DNA of 64,000 nucleotides from Xanthoparmelia taractica (taxonomy: Eukaryota > Ascomycota > Lecanoromycetes > Lecanorales > Parmeliaceae), in the NCBI GenBank assembly GCA_033085395.1, contig JANQBS010000120.1, positions 1 to 64,000 of the forward strand. Reading direction: 5' to 3'. Of the stretch, positions 55,220 through 64,000 are shown piece by piece. Made by a program: the position numbers and the translations under genes. Each line of letters starts with the position of its first letter. Within the stretch, counting starts at the first letter, position 1. The notes under the pieces were generated by a model that searched no databases, was not told the DNA's origin, and saw nothing but the letters and a program-made list of their open reading frames with translations.

Positions 55220-57070
55220 CTAGCCCGGCCGCGGTTTCTTCTTCAGGGGCCCTTCCTCTTCCTCGTTGTCGCTGATGTCAGCATACAAAGTCTTCGGCTG
55301 AGTCTTTTTCCACGCATTGGTAAACATAGGATCCTTTTCCGCTTTCTCAGCGTACTTCAGCAGAGCTTCCCTTGGATCCTCATCACGCATTGAGCTGAGC
55401 GGTATGTTGTTCTTGATATGCTGTTCGTCGGGCTGACTCTTAGCGAAGGGGGTAGCCATCGGGATGTGCGGGCGCCTTGGATCTCGCGAGCGACCGGACA
55501 CTGTCAGGCCTATGGTTGGGTGTCGAGAAGCATAGCTTGTACCAGCTTGAGCTGCACGTAGTCCATCGCCAGAAGATATAGCGTCTCCTGATAGCCCCTG
55601 GGAAAGGTCAGTGGTGAAGTTTGGATCATCGTCGACGTGTCGCTTCTTTGGGGCTTTGGACATGACCATAGCGGCGCCTCGGATGGAGGTGTTCGGGTTG
55701 TATAGCACGTGCATCTCTGCATTCGCAGACCCTGTAAGTATCTGGTTCAATTTCTCATGCCAAAGAAGTGCGACGAGTGGGGATCCGTCCGTGACAGGAG
55801 TTACAAGCTCCGGCTTCAGTGTAGCAGGATTCAAGATGTGAAGCTTGCCATCTGTAGAGCCCGTGATGATCGAAGAAGAACTTGGGGAGAAACAGATATC
55901 GGAGTTGGCGTATTGATCAGACGTCGATGTATGGTCAACAACGCTTATGGGTTGCTTGAACTTTCGGGTATCCCATAACTTGATCAGATCGTCACCTCCT
56001 CTTGTAACCAAAGTTCGCCCATCAGAGCTGATATCAAGACCTCCGGTCCAAGTATCCCGTTTATGGGCCTCTCTTATTTCAGCGACTGGCCTTGAGTAAG
56101 GTCCATCACCGTCCCACATGACGAGACTACCATCCAGAGATGCTGCCACAAGCAGGTTCTTCCCACCCTGAATAGGTGCGCCCCATTTCACAGCGGTCAT
56201 CCGGGTCCTGCCTGCTGATCCAGCTGCTCTTGACTTATGCACTATGACATCCTTCTGCTTCAGCGGCATGTTGATGTCCCATATCCGCAAAGTGCTGTCC
56301 GTACCAGCCGTTACCATGAGGTCTCTGTTTGTTGGGTGCCATGTGCCTGAAGTGATCGTAGAGACGTGACCCTTTGTATTGTGCATATCCCTCAGATACA
56401 TATCTCCTTTGACAAATTCCTTAAGCTCTTCCCCATCCCGACTGAATATCTTGGCCTGAGGGGTCGCGGAAATGACAAGTACTGAGCTTGGAGAGTTTGG
56501 GTTGAATTCGACATGGTGGACAGGGTGCGTCTCCGAGCTCGCAGATACTTTTGTAGCTGTGGGATCGACTGTTTTGAAAGCATGCAGGGTATTCGGGGTC
56601 ATAGAGGCAAAGTCATGGAACTTGATTGTGCAGTCTGTAGAACCAGTAACAAATCTAGATCCAGAAGGGTCAATGGTGATACTGGTAATGGGCCTTTCAT
56701 GAGTCTTGAGCACCAGCTCATGGGATACTGGAAACTCATCATCCTCGTCGTCATCGTCATCGTCATCTGACTTTTCCTCGGATTCCTCGTGGTTCTGCCG
56801 GCCGGGTTCTTCTGAGAGCAGTTCCTCTTTGATGGCTCTAGTAGGTCGTTTGCTCTTCTCCAGCTGTCGAGCCACATCCGCCTGCTTTGTCTGCTTGCCA
56901 AACCCAGTCGGTAAGAACTTTTTCAGGGCTTCGTCTTCCTCGATGAAAACCTCATCATCGTCCATATCGTGCGTGGACCGGGGACGCTTAATGTTGCTGA
57001 TGTCTAGATGTCGAGCCGCATAAACCTTGCTTTCAAATACTGGGCGATCGCACACAATGCTTTGAACCAC
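55220..57070 (-). CDS. WDR70-type WD40 repeat protein
   Basis: Intronless, 616 codons. An acidic N-terminal region (DDDEVFIEEDEALKKFLPTG and a run of Asp/Glu at about 100-112) precedes HELVLKTHERPITSITIDPS. This is the conserved entry to the propeller in WDR70 (gastrulation-defective) proteins. WD repeats include FVTGSTDCTIKFHDF, LMVTAGTDSTLRIWDI, LLVAASLDGSLVMWDG, LVTRGGDDLIKLWDT and IITGSTDGKLHILNP. A Lys/Arg-rich C-terminus (KKKPRPG) and PREALLKYAEKAEKDPMFT are also typical. In fission yeast and human cells WDR70 works with Cul4-Ddb1 in H2B mono-ubiquitination and DNA repair; transfer of that role here is by homology. A Met at residue 36 could be an alternative start. Confidence 0.9.
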   Translation of the reverse strand: MVQSIVCDRPVFESKVYAARHLDISNIKRPRSTHDMDDDEVFIEEDEALKKFLPTGFGKQTKQADVARQLEKSKRPTRAIKEELLSEEPGRQNHEESEEKSDDDDDDDEDDEFPVSHELVLKTHERPITSITIDPSGSRFVTGSTDCTIKFHDFASMTPNTLHAFKTVDPTATKVSASSETHPVHHVEFNPNSPSSVLVISATPQAKIFSRDGEELKEFVKGDMYLRDMHNTKGHVSTITSGTWHPTNRDLMVTAGTDSTLRIWDINMPLKQKDVIVHKSRAAGSAGRTRMTAVKWGAPIQGGKNLLVAASLDGSLVMWDGDGPYSRPVAEIREAHKRDTWTGGLDISSDGRTLVTRGGDDLIKLWDTRKFKQPISVVDHTSTSDQYANSDICFSPSSSSIITGSTDGKLHILNPATLKPELVTPVTDGSPLVALLWHEKLNQILTGSANAEMHVLYNPNTSIRGAAMVMSKAPKKRHVDDDPNFTTDLSQGLSGDAISSGDGLRAAQAGTSYASRHPTIGLTVSGRSRDPRRPHIPMATPFAKSQPDEQHIKNNIPLSSMRDEDPREALLKYAEKAEKDPMFTNAWKKTQPKTLYADISDNEEEEGPLKKKPRPG

Positions 57071-57504
57071 GACGCTTCACTTTTTAGGCAGCGAGTCTAG
57101 AATCGTACCATTAAAAGGCCGTCGCTACATGGAACTGTTCAGGAGCACATCTACAATCCCTACAGAGAATGTAGAGAACATACGAGTAGTCTTTGACACT
57201 TGACATAGATGACAGGCTCAATCTTGCTTTGGGTTCAGGATTCTGCGGTGCTATTTCTTGCTCCCTTTCAGACCAATAGAGAATTATCTAGTTTCCCTTC
57301 ACACTGCTGGGCCTGCGAGCTTCGGGGAAAAGGCGCAAAGCCATCATGGCACATTACGCCCCTGTCTACCCGATGCAGCACGCGATTCACCACTTAGCGA
57401 GCATCAAGATCCCTCTCCGTCGCTTTTGACCCCTCGACAGTTTTCCATTTCCGTAATGTAAAAGGTAGCTGCACTTGTCCCGCTCTCGCCTATTGTCATC
57501 GCGC
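57071..57504. other. Intergenic, promoter of the WDR70 gene
   Basis: No gene seen. The two flanking minus-strand genes are in tandem, so this stretch contains the upstream region of one and the 3' end of the other. Confidence 0.5.
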
Positions 57505-57827
57505 TCAATGATGCTCTTCGCTTCCATGCTCTTTCGCCTGCCCATGATGCTCGTCTTTCATAAAGAAGTACTCATAAGTGCAGTAAGCCGCGAATGCTAC
57601 CGTAGCAGTGCCTAGACCAGGCAGAGCGCCCTTGAATCGATTGTATCTTGTGAAAGGACCTGTATATCGCCATTGTTCCCTGTAGAGCCATGCGTTAGTA
57701 AAATCCTGTGGAAGTACATCTAAGAGCTGTCCCACGCTCGCGCCCATGGATCATTAGCTGGCATGCCAGACGACTGTGCAAGTTTGCGAGGATCGAAGCC
57801 GGTCACGTTGGGTCGTGGAGGAGGCAT
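57505..57827 (-). CDS. NADH:ubiquinone oxidoreductase B12 subunit (NDUFB3)
   Basis: Two exons, 57827-57736 and 57679-57505, giving 88 residues, the normal size. MPPPRPNVTGFDPRKLAQSS and GMPANDPWARAEQWRYTGPF are highly conserved in fungal B12 subunits. RYNRFKGALPGLGTATVAFA begins the single membrane span, and a His/Glu-rich tail ends the protein. The 56-nt intron uses GTGGGA, a perfect TACTAAC branch site and CTACAG. The join gives the exact spacing expected between DPWAR and WRYTGPF. It is an accessory subunit in the membrane arm of mitochondrial complex I. Reading straight through the intron would end the protein early, so splicing is required. Confidence 0.93.
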
Positions 57828-58254
57828 CTTGCTGTGCTTTGTGTCAGTGAAGGACAGGAAGAATTGCGCTATCCGACTGTAGCTCATACTCATCCAAGCG
57901 CTATTGCCAGGCCTCGTAGGAATTATTCCCGCGCTCAATTGATCGAGGGTTGACAGAATGGAAGCTTGAGACTCTGCGGTAAAGTACATCAAGTAACGCC
58001 AAGAGGCCGAGGGGCAGGGTTGGCGCTAGTGAGTCTCCGTTGTCCGACCTTGAGAGCTTCTTGAGTGATATTGCATTATCTTTATCCCACTCAAAGAGTA
58101 TCAGCAGAGATAAATTCACTTAAGATCTGAATCTCCCCTGGTGTTTTTAGAAAGCCAAACACTTTCTCCCACCATCAATGAGACTACCAAGAAGCGGAGT
58201 CAACTCCCATTCTTCAGTCGCGACCTGACCTGACACGACTCCAATTCATATATC
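57828..58254. promoter_or_regulatory. Bidirectional promoter between NDUFB3 and POP2
   Basis: A 427-bp gap between divergent housekeeping genes. No TATA box is obvious on either side, as is common for such genes. Short frames within it look like nothing coding. Confidence 0.5.
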
Positions 58255-59843
58255 ATGGCTCCGGCCAATAGCAGGTTCGGTGGACAAAATGCAGGAGCTA
58301 CATACACACGTCTACCGCCAATAACGGTACCTACAAACACTCCAGGACATCATTCTTCCAACTCAGGCAGCCTGCCCCCTCCCTCCTTTCATCATGCTTT
58401 CGGACAACCGAACCCCTTCGCTCCTACTGGTAACTTAAATGGACTCGCTGGAGGATTTGGCCCGGGGGGCGGCCTAGGTACTGGTGGGACAGGCCTGGCA
58501 AGTCGAGAGGCGATGATGGGATTCCAGCACGGGGCAGAATTACAACAGCAACAACAGATTAAGGAGCAGATGCGGAGGGAAGGTGGAATGGGGCCAAAGG
58601 GTCAATTAAAGTCCAGGATACGGGACGTTTGGCGGGGGAACCTCGCCCAGGAAATGGAACTCTTGCGCGATATGGTGGAACGGTACCCATACATCAGCAT
58701 GGTTTGTCAAGTCTCCCTGTGCGGTTGGTCCCTCTTCTTGCGTTCCTGGGTCTAATTGAGAGGAATCAGGATACAGAGTTCCCTGGCATCGTCGCTCGAC
58801 CGATGGGCGCTTTCACTACCAAAGCAGACTACCACTACCAAACCCTACGTTGCAATGTCGACCTTCTGAAAGTGATTCAGCTCGGTATAACACTTTTCAA
58901 TGAGAATGGGGAAACGCCACCTGCGCACCAAACAGACGGATCCAGCATTTCAATATACCCGAACAACCCAGTACCTTGTCCTTGTACCTGGCAGTTCAAT
59001 TTCCAATTCTCCCTGGGCGACGACATGTACAATCAGGACTCGATAGACTTTCTGATGACAGCTGGACTAGATCTCGAGGCGCATGAAAAGAACGGAATAG
59101 ACCCTCATGACTTTGGTTCTCTGCTTATGACCTCTGGCCTTGCATTGCTGGACGACGTTCGATGGATATCCTTCCACTCTGGTTATGATTTTGGCTACCT
59201 CGTGAAGCTCATGCTGTGTAAGCAATTACCAGAAGACGAGACAGAATACCGAAAAATCCTAAGCATCTTCTTTCCCGCAATTTATGACATCAAATACATG
59301 ATCAAGGCCGCTCAAAGGACTCAGACGGTCAATGACACTGCTTTGTCGCCTTCAGCTACAAGCATACTCAACAACTTGGGTCAAAAGTCCGGTTTGCAGG
59401 ATCTCGCTGATGAGCTTGGAATCAAGCGGATTGGGCTCGCACACCAAGCGGGGTCTGATAGCCTTTTGACCGGGAAGGTATTCTGGGAAGTAAAGAAGAA
59501 TATATTCGGCGGTATGATTGACGACGAAAAGTACCTAGGCCATGTGTGGGGACTGAACGGGATGGGCTCGTCGGCTTCCACTGCAAATTATGCACAAAGC
59601 GGCTATGGCAATGCGGTGGATGGGCAATCCAATACACCGAACCTCAACGGCGCTACAATCTACAACCACACTCCAACCCCAAATCAACCAAGTACTCCGG
59701 CAAGCTCACATACAGGTCTAGCAAGCACTATGGCGAGCCCTCCGACCCAACCGAATCCAATCAACGGGGGTATCGGGTCACTGACTCCAGGTGGGGGATC
59801 TGGCGTTTTTGGGGCTTTCCGAGGGTTCGGGGGAAAGAGCTGA
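58255..59843 (+). CDS. POP2: CCR4-NOT deadenylase subunit Pop2/Caf1
   Basis: Two exons, 58255-58701 and 58770-59843, with a 68-nt intron (GTTTGT..CAG), giving 506 residues. The first 100 or so residues are Pro/Gly/Gln-rich and disordered. The DEDD nuclease domain starts at IRDVWRGNLAQEMELLRDMV and YPYISM-DTEFPG, where Asp150 and Glu152 are the first catalytic pair, created by the splice. SGYDFGYLVKLM carries the second Asp, and GLAHQAGSDSLLTGKVFWEV the last motif. TLRCNVDLLKVIQLGIT and WQFNFQFSLGDDMY are also diagnostic. The enzyme shortens mRNA poly(A) tails as part of CCR4-NOT in the cytoplasm. The C-terminal 90 residues are Asn/Pro/Thr/Gly-rich, as often in filamentous fungi. Confidence 0.95.
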
Positions 59844-60561
59844 CTGTACAATATATTGAGATGGATTTTGCATCTGGCGCCTGAGGTACATGGCGTCGTC
59901 TGCAGAAAGTCTTTGAGGCTTACAATATCTAGCTCCTTAGCGGGAGTCCCAGGCGTTAGGGTTAGGTTCTTGTCCATAAAGAAATCGAGGCCTTTTTGAA
60001 ACGGCCAGTAAAGGAAAGCTAATGGAGTTCTTGGAGTCCAATATATATGTACAGCAACGCACTAACGTACAGGCTTGCCAGATTTCAAGGCCGGCCAGCA
60101 TAGCAGAAAAATCTGTTCACTTGCTGTCGTGCTGCTGCTTCAATTTTACTTTATTCTCTTGTTTTCCCTTGGTGAATACCTAGCGGTTTTTCGCAAGCGC
60201 AAAGAGAGAGGGAGTCTAGCCTGATATGGTGCATATATCCTGCACAGTCTTTTGCTTTTTTCTTTATCGTCGAACCCCACACAACGATATGCATCAAACA
60301 AGTCGGGGCCCAATAACAGCAATGACGAAGAGAACCAACCCATATCACTTTGCTTTGCTACTTCAGGGAAGCCAAAGCGAACCCCGCCGTGTCTGCCTTC
60401 CTTTTGCCCTTATATAGCTCACGTTTGTAGCAAATTCAAATAGATCATCTATTCTTGTCTCCATATCTACTCTCCAACCTGCGTTGCGATAATTTTTTTT
60501 TTTTTGGGAAAACTGATACTACTGACTGGACAGCAGTTCTTTAATAATAATACCCATCACA
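59844..60561. other. Intergenic, promoter with poly-T tract
   Basis: Contains a T(12) run at about 60493-60504 just upstream of the amine oxidase leader and a CT-rich region before it. No gene seen. Confidence 0.5.
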
Positions 60562-62664
60562 ATGGTTCTTGATCGCCTAAAGCAAGTCGCCCAGCATGTC
60601 TCCGGCACTACTCCCCCTCCCCATCCCTTCGACCCCCTCTCCGCCTCTGAAATCGAGAAAGCTGTAGCACTCATCAGAAAGGAGCACGGGCCGCTCGCTT
60701 ACAATGCCGTTACGACCTGGGAGCCCCGAAAGGCCGACATGCTAAAATGGCTCGCGGACCCGGATCACACGCCGAGACCGCACCGAGTTGCGGATGTGGT
60801 AGCGATCAAGAAGGGAGGAACGGTGTATGATGGCTTGGTGGATCTGGACGAGGCCAAAATTGTGAAATGGGAGAGCACCGAGGGTGTACAGCCGTTGATC
60901 ACGATGGAAGATCTGCGGGTTGTCGAGCATATCGTGAGGGAGGACCCGAAGGTCATTGAGCAGTGCGGCATCATTGGGATTCCGAAGGAGGACATGCACA
61001 AGGTCTACTGTGATCCTTGGACCATTGGTTTCGATGAACGGTTTGGGAACAAGGTCAGGCTCCAGCAGGCTTTGATGTACTACAGGCCGCATGTGGACGA
61101 CAGCCAATACACGTACCCACTGGACTTCACCCCCCTTTTCGACAATGACAGCCACGAGATCATACACATCGATGTTCCTCCTGTAAGGAGACCCATCAAC
61201 CAAGCACCTCCGAATAACTACCACCCCGCCGCAGTTGAGGCAGAAGGCGGCTACCGCAAGGACTTGAAGCCTATCAACATCACGCAGCCGGAAGGGGTTT
61301 CGTTCAAGGTCGATGGGAGGATCATTGAGTGGCAGAACTGGAAGGTTCACGTTGGCTTCAACTATCGAGAAGGTATCGTGTTGAATAACATCACCTACAA
61401 TGACAAAGGCAATGAAAGAGGCGTCTTCTACCGACTTTCACTGGCGGAGATGGTGGTGCCGTATGGGAACCCAGAGCACCCTCATCAAAGGAAACACGCA
61501 TTTGATCTGGGTGAATATGGAGGTGGCTACATGACCAACAGCCTCGCCCTCGGCTGCGATTGTAAAGGAGCGATCCACTACATGGATGCCAACTTCGTCA
61601 ACCGTGCTGGTGCAAGCCAAACCATCAAGAATGCCATCTGCATCCATGAAGAGGACGCGGGTATCCTCTTCAAGCACACAGACTTCCGTGACGACTCGGT
61701 CGTAGTGACCAGAGGAAGGAAGCTGCTAATATCCCACGTATTCACGGCTGCCAACTACGAATACTGCGTTTACTGGATATTTCACCAGGACGGAACAGTG
61801 CAATTGGAGGTCAGGCTCACAGGTATTCTAAACACCTACGCCATGAATCCTGGGGAGGATACGCACGGTTGGGGCACTGAGGTCTACCCAGGCGTCAACG
61901 CTCACAATCACCAGCATCTCTTCTGCATGCGCATCGATCCCAACATTGACGGTCCACAGAACACAATCTTCCAGGTCGATGCCAGAACAGCGCCTGGCAA
62001 GGTCGGCAGCGCGGAGAACAAATACGGCAATGCGTTCTACGCGCATAAGACAAAATTCACGAACCCGACGGAAGCCATGTCAGATTATGAGGGGAGCTCG
62101 AGCCGGACTTGGGAGATGGCCAATACGAACAAGATCAACCCCTATAGCCATAAGCCCGTAAGCTACAAGCTCGTGAGTCGGGAAGTGCCAACCTTGCTCC
62201 CGAAAGAGGAAGGACTGGTATGGAAACGAGCTGGATTTGCAAGGCATGCTGTCCACGTCACCAAATGTAAGCCTTTCTTTTCCAACTATTTAACGGCTTA
62301 CGCTAACGGGATGTGCTCAGACCAAGACGACCAAGTCCACCCGGCTGGCCGCCATGTCCCCCAAACATCCGGGGAGCCGTCTCAAGGTCTCCCGGAATGG
62401 ATTTCTCAACACCCTGACGAGAACATTGAGAATACGGATGTTGTCCTCTGGCACACCTTTGGCATCACGCATTTCCCCTCGCCAGAGGACTTTCCGATCA
62501 TGCCTGCCGAGCCGATGACATTGCTGCTCCGACCGAGGAACTTCTTCCTGAAGAACCCAGCGCTGGATGTGCCACCGAGCTTTTCTTCGACCCCGAGCCA
62601 AAAGGCGAGTCTATTGAAAAAGGGAGCGGTGAACAATGCGGACAAGGCGAGCCGGGCAGTTTGA
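60562..62664 (+). CDS. Copper amine oxidase (primary amine oxidase)
   Basis: Two exons, 60562-62266 and 62321-62664, giving 682 residues. The 54-nt intron (GTAAGC, CTAAC, CTCAG) is a multiple of three without stops, so an unspliced reading stays open. Splicing restores HVTK-YQDDQVHPAG, the conserved form. The topaquinone precursor is Tyr399 in AANYEYCVYW. The catalytic base is Asp315 in AFDLGEYGGGYMTN. Copper ligands are His450 and His452 in NAHNHQHLF plus a His in GITHFPSPEDFP. N2/N3 domains precede the catalytic barrel. The enzyme oxidises primary amines to aldehydes with release of ammonia and hydrogen peroxide, usually in peroxisomes of fungi. The C-terminus (SRAV) is not a clear PTS1. 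Plus-strand start follows a long leader with a poly-T tract. Confidence 0.95.
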   Translation: MVLDRLKQVAQHVSGTTPPPHPFDPLSASEIEKAVALIRKEHGPLAYNAVTTWEPRKADMLKWLADPDHTPRPHRVADVVAIKKGGTVYDGLVDLDEAKIVKWESTEGVQPLITMEDLRVVEHIVREDPKVIEQCGIIGIPKEDMHKVYCDPWTIGFDERFGNKVRLQQALMYYRPHVDDSQYTYPLDFTPLFDNDSHEIIHIDVPPVRRPINQAPPNNYHPAAVEAEGGYRKDLKPINITQPEGVSFKVDGRIIEWQNWKVHVGFNYREGIVLNNITYNDKGNERGVFYRLSLAEMVVPYGNPEHPHQRKHAFDLGEYGGGYMTNSLALGCDCKGAIHYMDANFVNRAGASQTIKNAICIHEEDAGILFKHTDFRDDSVVVTRGRKLLISHVFTAANYEYCVYWIFHQDGTVQLEVRLTGILNTYAMNPGEDTHGWGTEVYPGVNAHNHQHLFCMRIDPNIDGPQNTIFQVDARTAPGKVGSAENKYGNAFYAHKTKFTNPTEAMSDYEGSSSRTWEMANTNKINPYSHKPVSYKLVSREVPTLLPKEEGLVWKRAGFARHAVHVTKCKPFFSNYLTAYANGMCSDQDDQVHPAGRHVPQTSGEPSQGLPEWISQHPDENIENTDVVLWHTFGITHFPSPEDFPIMPAEPMTLLLRPRNFFLKNPALDVPPSFSSTPSQKASLLKKGAVNNADKASRAV

Positions 62665-63565
62665 TAATGTGATGATTGTGCTAGCGATGGTTCATGTAAC
62701 GTGGTTGGTATTTACAGCAGGTGTGCGCGATATACACCGACTTTCTTTTCAAGTATCCGCGACTGCTCCATCGTGATGATAGCCTAATCGCAGTTGGCGC
62801 AGCAGTGCAATTACGTCCAGTCAAACCGTTGTGCCTGAGGCTTGTGTCAGCATTCTAGACCTAGTGTCTTCCCAAACGTGTGTAAGAAAGAGCATGGGTT
62901 GTAAGTCAGGCAGGTATAGACGGGGTTTCTCAAGATCCGAAAACACCCCGTACCCATAACAAAGGGCAAGCAGAGGAAGGGTAAAGTAGAAGAAGTAAAG
63001 GTAGATGATTTGAGGTATCTCTAAGCCTAATACCGAAGAATTGATCTTTCCATTCTGTGCATGTCCCCAATGGTTGTATTTACAAGATAGCCTGATGCCG
63101 GACGGACATATCAGGATTATTGGTAGAAGTAAGGTAACTTCAGAAATCCTCGCACTTGACATAAGACCGAAAGTCCCAATCAGTAAAATTACCGACCAAT
63201 CAAATGCCTTTCTTCCCTTGCAGATCCCTGTCATCTCGATTCGCTAGATCACGGTTATCGGTATTTTACATTCATATTAGTATATTACAACCTTTAGCGA
63301 CGTTAAAGCCATGATTAAATCCCGTCTGGAGCCAATCGCGTCATCGGTACCCACTAGTTGAATAAATGGCTGTAATTTTCGGACATCGGACTTTGTAGTT
63401 CTCGTCATTTTGGCATTCCACATTCCCGTGCGAGCCCTTTCATTCCATACGTGTATTGATATATTTATTGCCCCCTCACTCCCTCAACGGAATACTTCAT
63501 CAGCTCCCTTCAACAGAGTCTGTCCTATGCAAAAACTCCCTCCTAATACTACTTTACCTCCTTTC
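62665..63565. other. Intergenic, no supportable gene
   Basis: A 137-codon minus-strand frame (62821-63234) has two hydrophobic stretches (VILLIGTFGLM; YLYFFYFTLPLLALCYGYGV) but no family resemblance, and it is opposed by plus-strand frames. I leave it uncalled. The last 150 bases are the leader of the next gene. Confidence 0.45.
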
Positions 63566-64000
63566 ATGATGGCTTCGACAATGCTTCTGGCAAGACAGGT
63601 GCGTTATACATGATCAAACTACCCCTAACAATCATACCCAACTAATCACTTTTCCCCTCAGGCTACCAACGAGCAACACTTACATCGTCCCTATCCAGCT
63701 ACCACCGCTGCCCTTGGAGGCCTACCCACAATCGATCTTGATGTCCCAATATGCGCCGTCTTTCTCGTCCTCTTCATCATCGGCGCCGCCTCCCACATGA
63801 CCATCTTCCAAATCAACAAAAGAAGAGGTCACCTCTTCGTCATCTCCGGCATGATGTTTGGCTTCTGCATGTCAAGAACCGTCACAATGATCATGCGCAT
63901 TGTTTGGGCCGTTCACCCGCGCAATGTGAGCATAGCTATTGCGGCCAACATCTTCGTCGCCGCCGGGGTGGTGCTACTCTTTGTCATCAACCTCCTCTTT
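63566..64000 (+). CDS. DUF3112-like multipass membrane protein, 3' truncated by window
   Basis: Exon 1 (63566-63598) encodes MMASTMLLARQ. A 63-nt intron (63599-63661, GTGCGT..CTCAG) leads to exon 2, which runs off the end. The visible part reads GGLPTIDLDVPICAVFLVLF, IIGAASHMTIFQINKRRGHL, FVISGMMFGFCMSRTVTMIM and RIVWAVHPRNVSIAIAANIF. These are three hydrophobic helices with the MMFGFCMSR signature of the fungal DUF3112 family of seven-helix-like membrane proteins. Function unknown. About 145 residues are seen before the window edge. Confidence 0.75.

Noticed and set aside
62821..63234. 137-codon minus-strand frame with hydrophobic stretches
   Set aside because: No start context, domain or family pattern; hydrophobicity alone is not enough, so it is mentioned but not called.

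Overview
The window is nuclear DNA of a filamentous ascomycete (Pezizomycotina; I cannot fix the class). Evidence: genes are split by short introns of about 47 to 97 nt with GT..AG ends and CTAAC/CTGAC-like branch sites. The gene content is also fungal: a highly reducing iterative polyketide synthase, NACHT-ankyrin and HeLo-type proteins, an OCH1-like GT32, a spherulin-type cupin and a DUF3112-like membrane protein. Splice junctions were read by eye from frame and consensus, and no transcript data were available. Left part (1-29 kb) is an accessory region rich in fungal cell-death/self-recognition architectures and in decayed DNA. It holds a helical N-domain protein (604-2927), a HeLo-pseudokinase (4326-6227, minus), a divergent active kinase with ankyrin repeats (6443-10375, plus), a secreted cupin (14948-15685), a 460-bp hAT-type MITE with perfect 16-bp TIRs and an 8-bp target duplication (20425-20884), two eroded genes for secreted or membrane-anchored proteins (about 10978-11900 and 20893-24129), and a Helo_like_N-NACHT-ZZ-ankyrin gene carrying an in-frame stop and a frameshift (25000-28933). 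Between these lie long stretches with no supportable gene. Middle part (29-51 kb): NAPE-PLD-like metallo-beta-lactamase, a cytochrome P450 with a one-base frameshift, a type II membrane putative glycosyltransferase, an RCC1-type Ran exchange factor, an eight-exon HR-PKS (40548-48233, minus), a divergent FSH1-type serine hydrolase (48637-49463) that is a good candidate for its trans-acting thioesterase, and a GT32 mannosyltransferase. The PKS keeps good KS, AT, KR and ACP motifs, but its DH, methyltransferase and ER motifs are degraded. Right part (53-64 kb) is a compact mostly housekeeping block: sulfotransferase-like protein, WDR70 homologue, complex I subunit NDUFB3/B12, the Pop2/Caf1 deadenylase, a copper amine oxidase, and the start of a DUF3112-like gene cut by the window edge. 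The most interesting unit is the divergent pair at 4.3-10.4 kb. One partner is a HeLo domain fused to a kinase fold lacking the catalytic Asp. The other is a catalytically complete kinase fused to ankyrin repeats. They share a 215-bp promoter with a 16-bp inverted repeat. The layout recalls a RIPK-MLKL kinase/executioner pair; any functional link is inference.
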